From: Bryobacteraceae bacterium
Lineage (GTDB): Bacteria > Acidobacteriota > Terriglobia > Bryobacterales > Bryobacteraceae
Length of the DNA stretch: 64,000 nt
Assembly: GCA_023384675.1 (NCBI GenBank)
Contig: JAHDVK010000014.1
Coordinates: 1 to 64,000, forward strand
Direction of reading: 5' to 3'
The stretch's first letter is position 1. Each line of letters starts with the position of its first letter. Under the pieces are notes generated by a model. The model ran no database searches. It was not told where the DNA came from and saw nothing but the letters and a program-made list of their open reading frames with translations. Positions 45,619 through 54,184 of this stretch are shown piece by piece. The position numbers and the translations under genes were made by a program.

Positions 45619-47372
45619 GCGCGAAGCCGCATTCGCAGGCTTTTCACGTCCACCGCCGCCTTCCCAGGGAGCGGCTGAGCGGACAAGTCCAGCTTCACGG
45701 GCCCGGCCGGCAAATCGATCTCGCCAAGCCGGACCTTCGACCAATGCATCTCGGGAGCGTGAACCGCGCTATCGACGATATTCGGCAACGGCAATTCCTC
45801 CATCGCTCCAGCCTGGCGCATCACGCTGCTCACGGCCTGAGAGCCTGCGGTCAACTCCACCCGGCAATTGAGGTTTTCTACTGCGCAAAGCGATTCCAGG
45901 TCCACTTCGTACCTCCCGGGAGCACGCACATCGGCCTGCCATGAGATGCGGTCCTTCGCGTCCTTCCAGTTCACGATGAAGTCGTTCGCGTAACCCATTT
46001 TGGCCCTGAAATGCGGGTTTCCATTGAGCGTAGCTTGCGTGGCGGGCAGCACGGCCGGGTTCTCCTCGGCATGTCCGAGTTCGATGGGCGGAGGACCAAA
46101 CCGGAAGCCTTCAAGCGTGGAAGCGAACCACTCGTCGTAGGCGGCGCGCAACGGCTTCACCACCTCCGGATGACGCGCGGCGACGTTGACGGATTCGCCG
46201 GGGTCGGCCGCGAGGTCATAGAGTTCGGCCCCGTTGACGAGCTTCCAGCGCTGGTCCCACACCGCGCCGGGGAAGGGGTTGCGCGGCTCGCGCTGCTGGT
46301 CGGCATGGCAGAACAAGCGGCGTTCGGGCCATGAGGAAGATTCGCCGCGCAGAAGAGGCGCGAGCGAGCGTCCGTCCATGGGCGGACCTTCGGGCCGTTT
46401 CACCCCGGCCAGTTCCATGAAGGTCGGAAGCAGATCGATGTGCGCGGCAGCACGGTCCACTTGGCGGCCTCCCTGCAACTGCCCGCCGGGCCACCGGATG
46501 TGAAGCACGGAGCGCGTGCCGCCCTCGTAAATCGAGCCTTTCCGGCCGCGCAGGCCGCAGCGGTAGCGGTCGCTGTTCGGGCCGTTGTCGCAGAAGAAGG
46601 CGACGATGGTGTTGTCGAGCTGGCCGGTCCAGCGCAGGTGGGCCATCAGGCGGCCCAACTGGCGGTCCATGTTCTCGATCATGGCGTAGATCGTGGCAAG
46701 TTCGGGATCGTGGCCGCGCGCTGCCTGCTTCCGGTAGTCGTCAATCGGCACTTGATACGGCGTGTGCGGCACGTTGTAGGCCAGATAGCAGCACCAGGGC
46801 TCGCGCGGCGTACGGCCGATCCAGTTGACGGCCTCTTCCGTGAAAGCTTCGGTAATGTAGCCGGGCAGGCGGGTCTCGCGGCCGTTGCGTTCGGCAATGG
46901 TGTCGAAGTAGCGCGACCAGTGGCCGACACGGAAGCCGATGAAATCGTCGAATCCGCGCGCGTGCGGCACGTAGGGCCAGGATTCACCGAGGTGCCACTT
47001 GCCGATCAGCGAGGTGCGATAGCCTGCCTGTTGGAAGACGTCGCCGAGTGTGACTTCCTGCTTGTTCATTGTCTCGCGGCCGCCCGTGACGCCGTGGCAG
47101 TTGGTGCGTAGCGGGTAGCGGCCGGTCATCAGCGCGGCGCGCGTGGGCGCACACACGGGCGACACCGAAAAACGCGAAAAAGAGACCGATTCGCGCGCTA
47201 AACGGGCCAAATTTGGCGTTTCCAGGGCTTTGTTGCCCTGGTAGTCGAAATCGCCGAAACCCTGGTCGTCGGTGAGAATCACAAGCAGATTCGGCGGGCG
47301 GCGGGCCTGCCCAAGCAGACCGGGCGCGGCGGCGGCGCCCGCCAGGAAGCTACGGCGGGTAAGGGCGGACAT
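45615..47372 (-). CDS. Secreted type I sulfatase with C-terminal extension
   Basis: A 585-residue protein with a Tat-like signal (LTRRSFLAGAAAAPGLLGQ). Metal ligands lie in LLVILTDDQGFGDFDYQ, the formylglycine motif is C74-A-P-T-R78, followed by GKWHLGESWPYVP and FFCDNGPNSDRY. Residues about 450-585 form an extra beta-rich domain (YANDFIVNWKDAKDRISW, GRYEVDLESL) that may bind carbohydrate. It likely desulfates polysaccharides outside the cytoplasm, near a pectate-lyase-like gene. Confidence 0.88.
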   Translation of the reverse strand: MSALTRRSFLAGAAAAPGLLGQARRPPNLLVILTDDQGFGDFDYQGNKALETPNLARLARESVSFSRFSVSPVCAPTRAALMTGRYPLRTNCHGVTGGRETMNKQEVTLGDVFQQAGYRTSLIGKWHLGESWPYVPHARGFDDFIGFRVGHWSRYFDTIAERNGRETRLPGYITEAFTEEAVNWIGRTPREPWCCYLAYNVPHTPYQVPIDDYRKQAARGHDPELATIYAMIENMDRQLGRLMAHLRWTGQLDNTIVAFFCDNGPNSDRYRCGLRGRKGSIYEGGTRSVLHIRWPGGQLQGGRQVDRAAAHIDLLPTFMELAGVKRPEGPPMDGRSLAPLLRGESSSWPERRLFCHADQQREPRNPFPGAVWDQRWKLVNGAELYDLAADPGESVNVAARHPEVVKPLRAAYDEWFASTLEGFRFGPPPIELGHAEENPAVLPATQATLNGNPHFRAKMGYANDFIVNWKDAKDRISWQADVRAPGRYEVDLESLCAVENLNCRVELTAGSQAVSSVMRQAGAMEELPLPNIVDSAVHAPEMHWSKVRLGEIDLPAGPVKLDLSAQPLPGKAAVDVKSLRMRLRA

Positions 47373-47409
47373 ACGAGGATTCTATGACATACGAAGCTCG
47401 CCAGGCCGC

Positions 47410-48663
47410 TCAACCCTCCACTTCGCGGGCGAAGCCGGCGAGCCAGGCTTCGACATCGGTGGGCGGCGCAAGCCCGCGTTTGGCGGCTTCCGCGCGGGGA
47501 TACCCGCCCGCTTCGTCCTGGCTGTGGCGGATGCGGCCGCCGCGTTCGCGGTACTCGCGCACAAGCCGCTGGTCCACGGCGTCGCGGTCCTTGGGGCGCG
47601 CGCCCGCGTTCGCCAGCACCCAATTCTCGGTATCCGAGGCGGGCAGCGGGGCGAGTCCTTCAGGCCAGGAGGGCTTCTCGGAGAGGATGCGGACGCCCTC
47701 CGTGGTCAGGGGGACAATCTGGCCGGCGCGATCGAAAGCGAGGTTGTCGTAGAGGAACACGTCTCCACGCGTGCCCAGCACAAGAGGCAGCTTCTCGCGC
47801 GTATCCACGCCGTGTCGCAGAACGTTGCCCACAACGCTAATCCGGGCGTTCTCGGGCTTGATGCCGCTGCCCTCAAACTCGCGATCGACATAGTTCACCG
47901 AGATGGCGCCAGTTCCCGGGTTGTAAATGAGGTTGTTGACCACGGCGCCGGTGGTAAAGGCCTTGTAGTACGGGTTGCGATGGTAGTTATGGGCATAAAA
48001 GTTGCCCACGATCGCGATGTCGCGGCAGAAATCGTGAACCAGGGTGCCCATGGAATGAGGACCCTTGGCGTGGGAGGAGTCGTGGAGGGCCTCGGCGATC
48101 ATGTTGCGGCTGAGGGTGATCCGCCGGGAAGTGCCCTCGGGACCCAACAGGCGGGGGCCTGAGATCGAAAGGTTCTCGTCGACGGCCCATGACGATGAGC
48201 AATGGTCGATCAGCACGTCGTGGGCGGCGCTGGTGGTGACTTCCGGTTCGTAGCCGCTCTTCTTCGGGGCGCCCGCGTCGCCGATGCGGAAGCGGAGGTG
48301 CGAAATGCGAATGTCGTGGCTGGCTATGTGCAGGCCGCCGCGAATCAGCGTGATGCCGGGAGAAGGCGCGGTCTCGCCGGCCACAGTCAGGAAAGGCTCG
48401 GTGATCTTGAGGACATCCTTAGCGAGATCGACAATTCCTCCCACTTCGAAGACAACAATGCGTGGGCCCTTCGCTTCAAGAGCGGCGCGCAAGGAGCCCG
48501 GTCCGCCGGGATTCAGGGTCGTGACTTTCAGCACAGGACCGCCACGTCCTCCCGGGTTATCCGCGCCGAAACCTCGCCATGCAGGAGCGAGGCTTCCGGA
48601 GGCGGCACGCGCCCGCAAGGCGGCTGCAGCGAGGGGAAGCGGAAGGAACTGGCGGCGATTCAT
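47410..48663 (-). CDS. Pectate-lyase-like secreted beta-helix protein
   Basis: A 417-residue protein with a signal (NRRQFLPLPLAAAALRARAA) and a right-handed parallel beta-helix of the PL1 type. Segments IVVFEVGGIVDLAKDVLKIT, DIRISHLRFRIGD, HDVLIDHCSSSWAVDENLSI and DIAIVGNFYAHNYHRNPYYK match the calcium-binding and substrate-cleft strands of pectate lyases. It probably cuts pectin-type polymers by beta-elimination. The gene lies 37 bases behind the next gene and precedes the sulfatase on the same strand. Confidence 0.8.
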   Translation of the reverse strand: MNRRQFLPLPLAAAALRARAASGSLAPAWRGFGADNPGGRGGPVLKVTTLNPGGPGSLRAALEAKGPRIVVFEVGGIVDLAKDVLKITEPFLTVAGETAPSPGITLIRGGLHIASHDIRISHLRFRIGDAGAPKKSGYEPEVTTSAAHDVLIDHCSSSWAVDENLSISGPRLLGPEGTSRRITLSRNMIAEALHDSSHAKGPHSMGTLVHDFCRDIAIVGNFYAHNYHRNPYYKAFTTGAVVNNLIYNPGTGAISVNYVDREFEGSGIKPENARISVVGNVLRHGVDTREKLPLVLGTRGDVFLYDNLAFDRAGQIVPLTTEGVRILSEKPSWPEGLAPLPASDTENWVLANAGARPKDRDAVDQRLVREYRERGGRIRHSQDEAGGYPRAEAAKRGLAPPTDVEAWLAGFAREVEG

Positions 48664-48697
48664 AGCGCCCGATTATATCCGCTGGAAGCCCCGGAGG

Positions 48698-49750
48698 CTA
48701 GAGTTGCACGGGTTGCAGTGATGAGCTCTTACCCGCCCCCCAAGCCTTCAGAGCGATCTCCACGGAACGAAACAGATCGGGATACGGAATGGGCGCCGGC
48801 GCGCCTTCGAGATGGCCGAGAAATTCAAGGAACAAGCTCCGTTCGGCCGGCAGATCCTTCAGCACGACGGGCGCTTGTCCGCGGCGTTGCAGGGTGACCC
48901 CGGTCGCCGCCGTGTATTCGGCCACGCCCTCGGTGCCCGCGATGCGCAGCCGGTCGTCGCCGTGGGTGGGCGCGCCGGGCGTACGCAAGTAATCGATCCG
49001 CATCGTGGCCATGCCGCCGTTGTCGAGCCGGAACAGCGAAGCTACGGAGTTGTCCACCGCGCCCAGGTTCCCGAAGCCGATGCGGTTCTGCAGCGTCACG
49101 GTTTCCACGAACTCGCGCCCCGAAGCCCAGCGCATCAAATCAATCAGATCGATGCCGATCCAAGGCAGCGTACCGCCGAATGTCTCGGCCTGCGTCCGCC
49201 AATCGCCCGGCCCCATCGCCTTATAGGATTTCTGCGAGGAAACCTGCACAATCTCGCCCAAATCCCCGCGTTCCACGCACGCGCGGATCGCGAGGAACCA
49301 GGGATCGGTGCGCATCTTCATCAATGAAGTGAGCTTGCGGCCCTTCTCTACTTGCCCGCGCAGGCTGTTCAAGTCATCCAGGGTGAGCGCCAGCGGCTTC
49401 TCGGCGATCACGGGCAGCCCGCGGCGGAGGCAATCGAGCGCCACGCTCGCCCGGGCGCCGTTGTCGTTGCAGACCGCGGCGAGATCGATCTGCTCCTTCG
49501 CCAACAACTCGGCGGCCGATTCGTAGATCCGCGCGCCCGCGTAGCTCTTGTTCCGCGGCAGACGCTGCCGCAGGGCGGAATTGTCCTCCGAGGCCGCGAC
49601 CAGACGAACGTGGGGCGCCTTGGGCAGGGCGCTCAGGATCTCGCCGGGGTGGCCAATGGTGCCAAGCATCCCCAAACGCAGAGGCTTCCGCTGCGCCGCC
49701 GCGATGGCGGCGGCCGGGGACATCATCCAGGCGCGGCGTGTGAGGCTCAT
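48698..49750 (-). CDS. Gfo/Idh/MocA-family oxidoreductase
   Basis: A 350-residue protein with a Tat-like or short signal (MSLTRRAWMMSPAAAIAAAQ). The Rossmann start is RLGMLGTIGHPGEILSALPK. The conserved EKP is present as VIAEKPLALTLDDL, and the domain two sheet has GGTLPWIGIDLIDLMRWASG. It is probably an NAD(P)-dependent sugar oxidoreductase, exported like its relative at 23076-24230. It heads the minus-strand group with the pectate-lyase-like and sulfatase genes. Confidence 0.85.
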   Translation of the reverse strand: MSLTRRAWMMSPAAAIAAAQRKPLRLGMLGTIGHPGEILSALPKAPHVRLVAASEDNSALRQRLPRNKSYAGARIYESAAELLAKEQIDLAAVCNDNGARASVALDCLRRGLPVIAEKPLALTLDDLNSLRGQVEKGRKLTSLMKMRTDPWFLAIRACVERGDLGEIVQVSSQKSYKAMGPGDWRTQAETFGGTLPWIGIDLIDLMRWASGREFVETVTLQNRIGFGNLGAVDNSVASLFRLDNGGMATMRIDYLRTPGAPTHGDDRLRIAGTEGVAEYTAATGVTLQRRGQAPVVLKDLPAERSLFLEFLGHLEGAPAPIPYPDLFRSVEIALKAWGAGKSSSLQPVQL

Positions 49751-49962
49751 GCCCTGAATTATGCCACCCGCAAGGGCTCCCCGGAAGCGTGCACCGGCTC
49801 CTCCGGTCCTGCCACGGGACCTCCGGCTTTTGGGTTTATGCCGGACCGGTGCAACGCTTCGGGCAATTCACTTAGTGCATTCGTCATGCCACCTTGATTC
49901 TTCGCTGCGAAGGGCCAATTTCTGTCAAACCGTTGGGCATCAGGCCGAGGAAGCGGTAAACT

Positions 49963-51558
49963 ATGTGGACACCCATGGAGAGGACTCAGATCCAGCATGT
50001 GCTCCCGCCCAGCGAAGTCCTGGCCGCGCTTGTCGAAGTCTGTGTCCGCATGGGTTCCGAGCGGGATCTGCGTACGTTGTTGGACATGATCGCAACCGAA
50101 GCCGCACGTCTGCTGGGGGCGGAACGCGCCAGCCTGTTCCTGGCCGAGGAGGGATCCAGCGACCTGGTAGGTCACGTGGCTCTGGGCAGCAACGAGCCGA
50201 TCCGCGTCCCGGCCGGTCAGGGGGTAGTGGGGTCGGTTTTCGCGAACGGCGATACGGTTGTCATCGAAGACCCTTATCAGGATCCCCGCTTCTATGCTGC
50301 GGTGGACAAGAAAACCGGCTTTCGCACCAGAAACCTGCTGGCCACTCCGCTCGAGGTCCGCGCCGGCTCTCGGATCGGCGTCTTCGAAGTCCTCAACAAA
50401 CGCCAGGGGCCTTTCACGGCGGCGGATTCCCGCCTTCTGCGCTCGCTGGCGGCCAACGCGGCGCTGGCGATCGAAAACGCCCGGTTGATCGCGGAACTAG
50501 AGAAGCGCCGCCGCGTGCTCGAGAATGAGAACCGGCAATTGCGGCAGGAGCTGGGAGGCGTCTGGCAGGGACCCGCTCTGCTGGGCAACACCCCTCAGAT
50601 CGTCCAACTCCGGAAAATGATCGAGCGGGTCGCCCCGGCCAATATTACCGTGCTCGTCACAGGCGAAAGCGGAACCGGCAAGGACCTGGTGGCGCGTTCG
50701 CTCCATGCGCTCAGCCCTCGCTCCTCCGGGCCGTATGTGGCTCTGAACTGTGCCGCACTGCCGGAAACGCTGGTTGAGACGGAGTTGTTCGGCGTGGAAC
50801 GCGGCGTCGCTACGGGGGTCGAGAAGCGGATCGGCAAGTTCGAGGCCGCCAACGGGGGCACGCTGTTTCTCGACGAAATCGGCGATCTGACGCTCGCTTC
50901 CCAGGCGAAGATCCTGCGTGCGCTCCAGCAGGGCGAAGTGGAACGTATCGGCTCGCACAAGCCCATCAAGGTGGATGTCCGCGTGGTGGCGGCGACCAAC
51001 CGCGACCTCGAAGAAGCCATGCACAAAGGGGACTTCCGCGAGGATCTGTATTACCGGCTGAATGTGGTCCGCCTGAAAACGCCCGCGCTGCGCGAAATCC
51101 GCGCCGATATCCCGCTGCTCGCCCGCCATTTCCTGGCCGTGGCGGCACGCGAGTTGGAAATGCCCGAGCCCGCGCTGGGTGTATCGGTCCTGGAAAGCAT
51201 CATCGCCTACCCCTGGCCCGGCAATGCGCGCCAGTTGGAGAATGAGATGAAGCGCCTGGTTGTGGTCTCCATCGCCGGCCAGGCCGAAGTGGACGATTTG
51301 TCGCCAGAAATCCTGAGCGGGGACGTGTCCCCATCGCGGAAAGAGCCGGATCCGCCGCCCAGCGCGCGACCCGCCGCCCCCGGATCGCTCCCCGACGAGG
51401 TTGAAAGCCTCGAACGCCGCCGCATCGCCGAGATGCTGGCCGCCTGCGGCTATAACCAGCAAAAAACCGCGCGCCAGTTGGGCTTGAGCCGCCAGGGGCT
51501 GATCAATAAAGTCAAACGGTATGGAATCGCCACCAACGCTGCCGGGGATGAGGGCTAG
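49963..51558 (+). CDS. GAF-AAA+-Fis regulator of the sigma-54 activator type, GAFTGA loop altered
   Basis: A 531-residue regulator. The GAF sensor is at residues about 15-175 (LLDMIATEAARLLGAERASL). The AAA+ domain has Walker A VTGESGTGKDL and Walker B GGTLFLDEIGDL, ending with YPWPGNARQLENEMKRL. The Fis-type helix-turn-helix is at the end (YNQQKTARQLGLSRQGLINK). The loop that contacts sigma-54, normally GAFTGA, reads GVATGV at residues 281-286, lacking the Phe needed in classic activators. GAGGAAG lies about nine bases before the ATG. It directly precedes the DUF4149 gene and faces the shell operon. Confidence 0.87.
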   Translation: MWTPMERTQIQHVLPPSEVLAALVEVCVRMGSERDLRTLLDMIATEAARLLGAERASLFLAEEGSSDLVGHVALGSNEPIRVPAGQGVVGSVFANGDTVVIEDPYQDPRFYAAVDKKTGFRTRNLLATPLEVRAGSRIGVFEVLNKRQGPFTAADSRLLRSLAANAALAIENARLIAELEKRRRVLENENRQLRQELGGVWQGPALLGNTPQIVQLRKMIERVAPANITVLVTGESGTGKDLVARSLHALSPRSSGPYVALNCAALPETLVETELFGVERGVATGVEKRIGKFEAANGGTLFLDEIGDLTLASQAKILRALQQGEVERIGSHKPIKVDVRVVAATNRDLEEAMHKGDFREDLYYRLNVVRLKTPALREIRADIPLLARHFLAVAARELEMPEPALGVSVLESIIAYPWPGNARQLENEMKRLVVVSIAGQAEVDDLSPEILSGDVSPSRKEPDPPPSARPAAPGSLPDEVESLERRRIAEMLAACGYNQQKTARQLGLSRQGLINKVKRYGIATNAAGDEG

Positions 51559-52203
51559 ATGAACGGCGAAACCGGCCCAGCCGCAAACCCGCAGCGGCGG
51601 CGCGCCCGGACCAGGAGCGAGGAACTGACCGGCGAACCCGCCGCTTTGCGCGACCGCATCAGCCGCCGCACCGCCGCCCGCACACGCCGCGCGGTGACAT
51701 TCGTGCTTGGTCTGTGGTGCGGCGGCATGCTCCTGATGGCGCTTCTCGCCCCCGCCAGCCTTCGGACCGTCGATTCGGTGATTCGACTCGCGCCACCAGC
51801 TGTGGCGACTGTGATCCAGGCCACCACTCCAGAGACCACGCGCGGAGCCCTCCGCTACCAGGTGGGCGAAGTGAACCGCACCCTATTTGCCATCTGGGGC
51901 CGGATGCAGATGGGCGCGGCGCTGGCGGTGCTTCTGTTGCTGGTCTTCTTGAGCAACGCGAATCGCGCGACCGTAGGGGTGGCCGGGTTGATGACCCTGC
52001 TGGCCGCGCTGATGAACTTTGTTCTCACACCCCGTATCGCTACGCTGACCCGGACGCCAGCCGCGGTCCCCGGCGATGCCGCTGGCTCATTCGCGTTCTT
52101 GCACACCAGCTTCGCCGTATTTCAGCTAGCGGTCCTGGTGCTGATCGGAGTCCTGTTTTTTCTTCTTTTTCGCGGGAGACGTACTGGCGAAAGCGGGACT
52201 TGA
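51559..52203 (+). CDS. DUF4149-like membrane protein
   Basis: A 214-residue protein. A basic N-terminus is followed by four hydrophobic segments: RAVTFVLGLWCGGMLLMALL, MQMGAALAVLLLLVFLSNAN, VGVAGLMTLLAALMNFVLTP and AVFQLAVLVLIGVLFFLLFR. This is the layout of DUF4149 proteins of unknown function. The start follows the regulator stop directly. The last 78 bases overlap antisense with the 3' end of the third BMC-P gene. Confidence 0.65.
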   Translation: MNGETGPAANPQRRRARTRSEELTGEPAALRDRISRRTAARTRRAVTFVLGLWCGGMLLMALLAPASLRTVDSVIRLAPPAVATVIQATTPETTRGALRYQVGEVNRTLFAIWGRMQMGAALAVLLLLVFLSNANRATVGVAGLMTLLAALMNFVLTPRIATLTRTPAAVPGDAAGSFAFLHTSFAVFQLAVLVLIGVLFFLLFRGRRTGESGT

Positions 52204-52470
52204 GTCCATCTCGACATGGTCCACGATGCCGATCACGGCGGCATCGATCGGCGAGAGCGTCTCGCCCACGGCCGTGAAGGCCGCATAACCATCCAGCGTC
52301 AGCAGCACCCGTTCGCCGATGCCCGCGTTCACACTGTCGAGCGCCACGACAGGCTGGCCCCGGTTTGAACCGTCAAGCTCCAGCGGCTGTACCAGCAGGA
52401 TCTTCTTACCCTCGTGCGAGGGGTGTTTGCGGGTCGCCGTAAGGTCGCCGATGACGCGCGCGATCAGCAT
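52126..52470 (-). CDS. BMC-P (EutN/CcmL-type) shell vertex protein, Lys-tailed
   Basis: A 114-residue pentamer-forming vertex protein of a bacterial microcompartment. The OB-like fold motifs are LIARVIGDLTATRKHPSHEG, LVQPLELDG, VVALDSVNAGIGERVL and the signature AAVIGIVDHVE. A basic tail with KKKKK follows the fold, which the two sister proteins lack. It is the last of five operon genes, three bases after its neighbour. The tail-coding part overlaps the DUF4149 gene on the other strand. Confidence 0.9.
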   Translation of the reverse strand: MLIARVIGDLTATRKHPSHEGKKILLVQPLELDGSNRGQPVVALDSVNAGIGERVLLTLDGYAAFTAVGETLSPIDAAVIGIVDHVEMDSSPAFASTSPAKKKKKQDSDQHQDR

Positions 52471-52473
52471 GGT

Positions 52474-52764
52474 TCAGGCGCCCCCGCCCGGCTTGCGCTT
52501 CCCGAGGTGGATCTCGTCCACGATGCCGACGATGGTGGCGTCGGAAGGGACATCGACGCCTTGGAAAGCGAATGTGGCCTCCCGGCCGCGCACCCAATAG
52601 ATCAGTTCTCCCGCGCCGGCGCCGGTGGCGTCGGTGCAAATGAGCGCTTTGCCTGTGGGTTCGCCCTCGGGGGTCACCGGCTGCACGATCAAAAGCCGCT
52701 GGGCTTCGAGTCCGGGATTTTTGATACTGGACCAGAGGCGGCCCGTCACGCGGCCCAGGTACAT
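52474..52764 (-). CDS. BMC-P (EutN/CcmL-type) shell vertex protein
   Basis: A 96-residue pentameric shell protein: YLGRVTGRLWSSIKNPGLEA, LLIVQPVTPEGEPTGKALIC, GAGAGELIYWVRGREATFAF and DATIVGIVDEIHLGK. The pore-side segment WVRGREATF differs from the GSSAR of its upstream sister, suggesting a non-equivalent vertex. The reading frame is open 14 codons further upstream, but the Met at 52764 matches the family start. Seven bases separate it from the previous gene. Confidence 0.9.
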   Translation of the reverse strand: MYLGRVTGRLWSSIKNPGLEAQRLLIVQPVTPEGEPTGKALICTDATGAGAGELIYWVRGREATFAFQGVDVPSDATIVGIVDEIHLGKRKPGGGA

Positions 52765-52771
52765 GGCGTCT

Positions 52772-53047
52772 TCACTTCCGGTCGTCGAGCGCGACCTCGT
52801 CCACAATCCCCACGATCACGCAGTCCACGGGTTTGTCCTTACAGCCGTGGGCCATGCGGGCAGAGCTTCCGGAGACCGTGAGCACAAGTTCGCGATTGCC
52901 CGCGCTCACCGTATCCACGGCCACAAGATAACCCGCCTCCTCTTTGCCTTCCGGCGAGACAGGCTTCACGATCAGGAGGGTATGACCCTCGAGGCGGGGA
53001 TCTTTTCTGGTGGCGACAACCGTGCCGGCCACCCGGCCAAGTGTCAT
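52772..53047 (-). CDS. BMC-P (EutN/CcmL-type) shell vertex protein
   Basis: A 91-residue pentameric vertex protein with the most typical sequence of the three: LGRVAGTVVATRKDPRLEGH, LLIVKPVSPEG, AVDTVSAGNRELVLTVSGSS and DCVIVGIVDEVALDD. It caps the corners of the polyhedral shell. Six bases separate it from the BMC-H gene upstream. Confidence 0.92.
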   Translation of the reverse strand: MTLGRVAGTVVATRKDPRLEGHTLLIVKPVSPEGKEEAGYLVAVDTVSAGNRELVLTVSGSSARMAHGCKDKPVDCVIVGIVDEVALDDRK

Positions 53048-53053
53048 GGCGCG

Positions 53054-53338
53054 TTACTTGGACGACTTGCCAATGGGCAGGACGTCTTCCAGGCTCTGGT
53101 GCGGACGCGGAATGACGTGCACCGCCACCAATTCGCCCACGCGGCGGGCGGCGGCGGCGCCGGCGTCGGTAGCGGCGCGCACGGCAGCCACATCGCCACG
53201 GACCATGGCGGTCACATAGCCCGACCCGATCTTCTCCCAGCCCACCAGGCTGACCTTGGCGGCCTTCACCATCGCGTCCGCAGCTTCCACCATCGCGATC
53301 AGCCCGCGCGTTTCCACCATTCCGAGTGCTTCACCCAT
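53054..53338 (-). CDS. BMC-H (EutM/PduA/CcmK-type) hexameric shell protein
   Basis: A 94-residue shell tile protein: [40 protein letters not shown] and [25 protein letters not shown] is the loop lining the central pore through which substrates pass. A single BMC domain ends in a short hydrophilic tail. It is the only hexamer gene in the operon. AGAGG lies upstream of the ATG, about ten bases away. Confidence 0.94.
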   Translation of the reverse strand: MGEALGMVETRGLIAMVEAADAMVKAAKVSLVGWEKIGSGYVTAMVRGDVAAVRAATDAGAAAARRVGELVAVHVIPRPHQSLEDVLPIGKSSK

Positions 53339-53393
53339 CTAGAAATTCCTCTCTCTCAGTCTCAAACGAAATCTTCTCACATTTGCCTGCGCT

Positions 53394-54173
53394 TCACGCG
53401 ACGCCGCGCGCCCGCAGGGCCTCTTCCACCAGCGCGACCAGTTCGTCGCGGGTCACGGTGATCTTCTCGCCGCCGCCGCCCACCTCCTCGGCCGAAACCG
53501 GGCAACCGGGCTCGCCGCTCACCATCGCTTTCACGCCATAGCGCGTACGCGAGTCGAGCAGCTTGCGCACTTCCTCGCGCGGAAGCACCGTCGGACCGCC
53601 AAGCAATTCGGCCACCAGAGCGATGCGCGCGTAGTGTTCCACCGTCTCCATCTTGAAGTACGCGCTGAACACGTCCGCGCCGTAGCAAACCGCGCCGTGG
53701 TTCGCCATCAGGATCGCCTCGTACTTCGGAATGTACGGCAGCATCCCGTCGGTGAGCGCCGGCGTACCGGGCAGGCCGTAATCGGCGAGCGGAACGCAGC
53801 CGAGCCCGATGATCACTTCCGGCAGCAGCGCCTGGTTCAGCGGCTTGCCGGCCGTGGCAAAACCGGTGGCGACCGGCGGGTGGGCATGCACCACGCTCTT
53901 GATGTCCGGCCGCATGTTGTAAATCAGCAGGTGCATGGCAATCTCGGACGTGCCCTGCTTGCGGCCTTCGAGCTTCTTGCCCTGCATGTCGCAGACGATC
54001 AGGTCGTCCACGTGCAACATGCCCTTGCTGGTGGCGGTGGGGGTACAAAGGACGCGGTTCTCGTCCAGCCGGATCGAAATGTTGCCGTCGTTGGCGGCCA
54101 CCCAGCCCTTCTGGAACACAAGTTCACCAACCCGGACAATATCCTCGCGCAGTTCCTTTTCCGTCTTCGGCAT
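53394..54173 (-). CDS. Class II aldolase (fuculose-phosphate-aldolase-like) with encapsulation-peptide-like tail
   Basis: A 259-residue class II aldolase/adducin-family enzyme. The metal and acid residues fit FucA: E77 (GTSEIAMH), H96 and H98 (VVHAHPP), H159 (MANHG). It should split a sugar 1-phosphate into DHAP and an aldehyde such as lactaldehyde. Past the fold (residue about 215), a Gly-rich linker (EEVGGGGEK) leads to an amphipathic helix, TRDELVALVEEALRARG, at 241-257, the usual form of a peptide that directs cargo into a shell. It is the first operon gene and has no visible ribosome-binding site. Confidence 0.88.
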   Translation of the reverse strand: MPKTEKELREDIVRVGELVFQKGWVAANDGNISIRLDENRVLCTPTATSKGMLHVDDLIVCDMQGKKLEGRKQGTSEIAMHLLIYNMRPDIKSVVHAHPPVATGFATAGKPLNQALLPEVIIGLGCVPLADYGLPGTPALTDGMLPYIPKYEAILMANHGAVCYGADVFSAYFKMETVEHYARIALVAELLGGPTVLPREEVRKLLDSRTRYGVKAMVSGEPGCPVSAEEVGGGGEKITVTRDELVALVEEALRARGVA

Positions 54174-54184
54174 CTGAATCCAAG

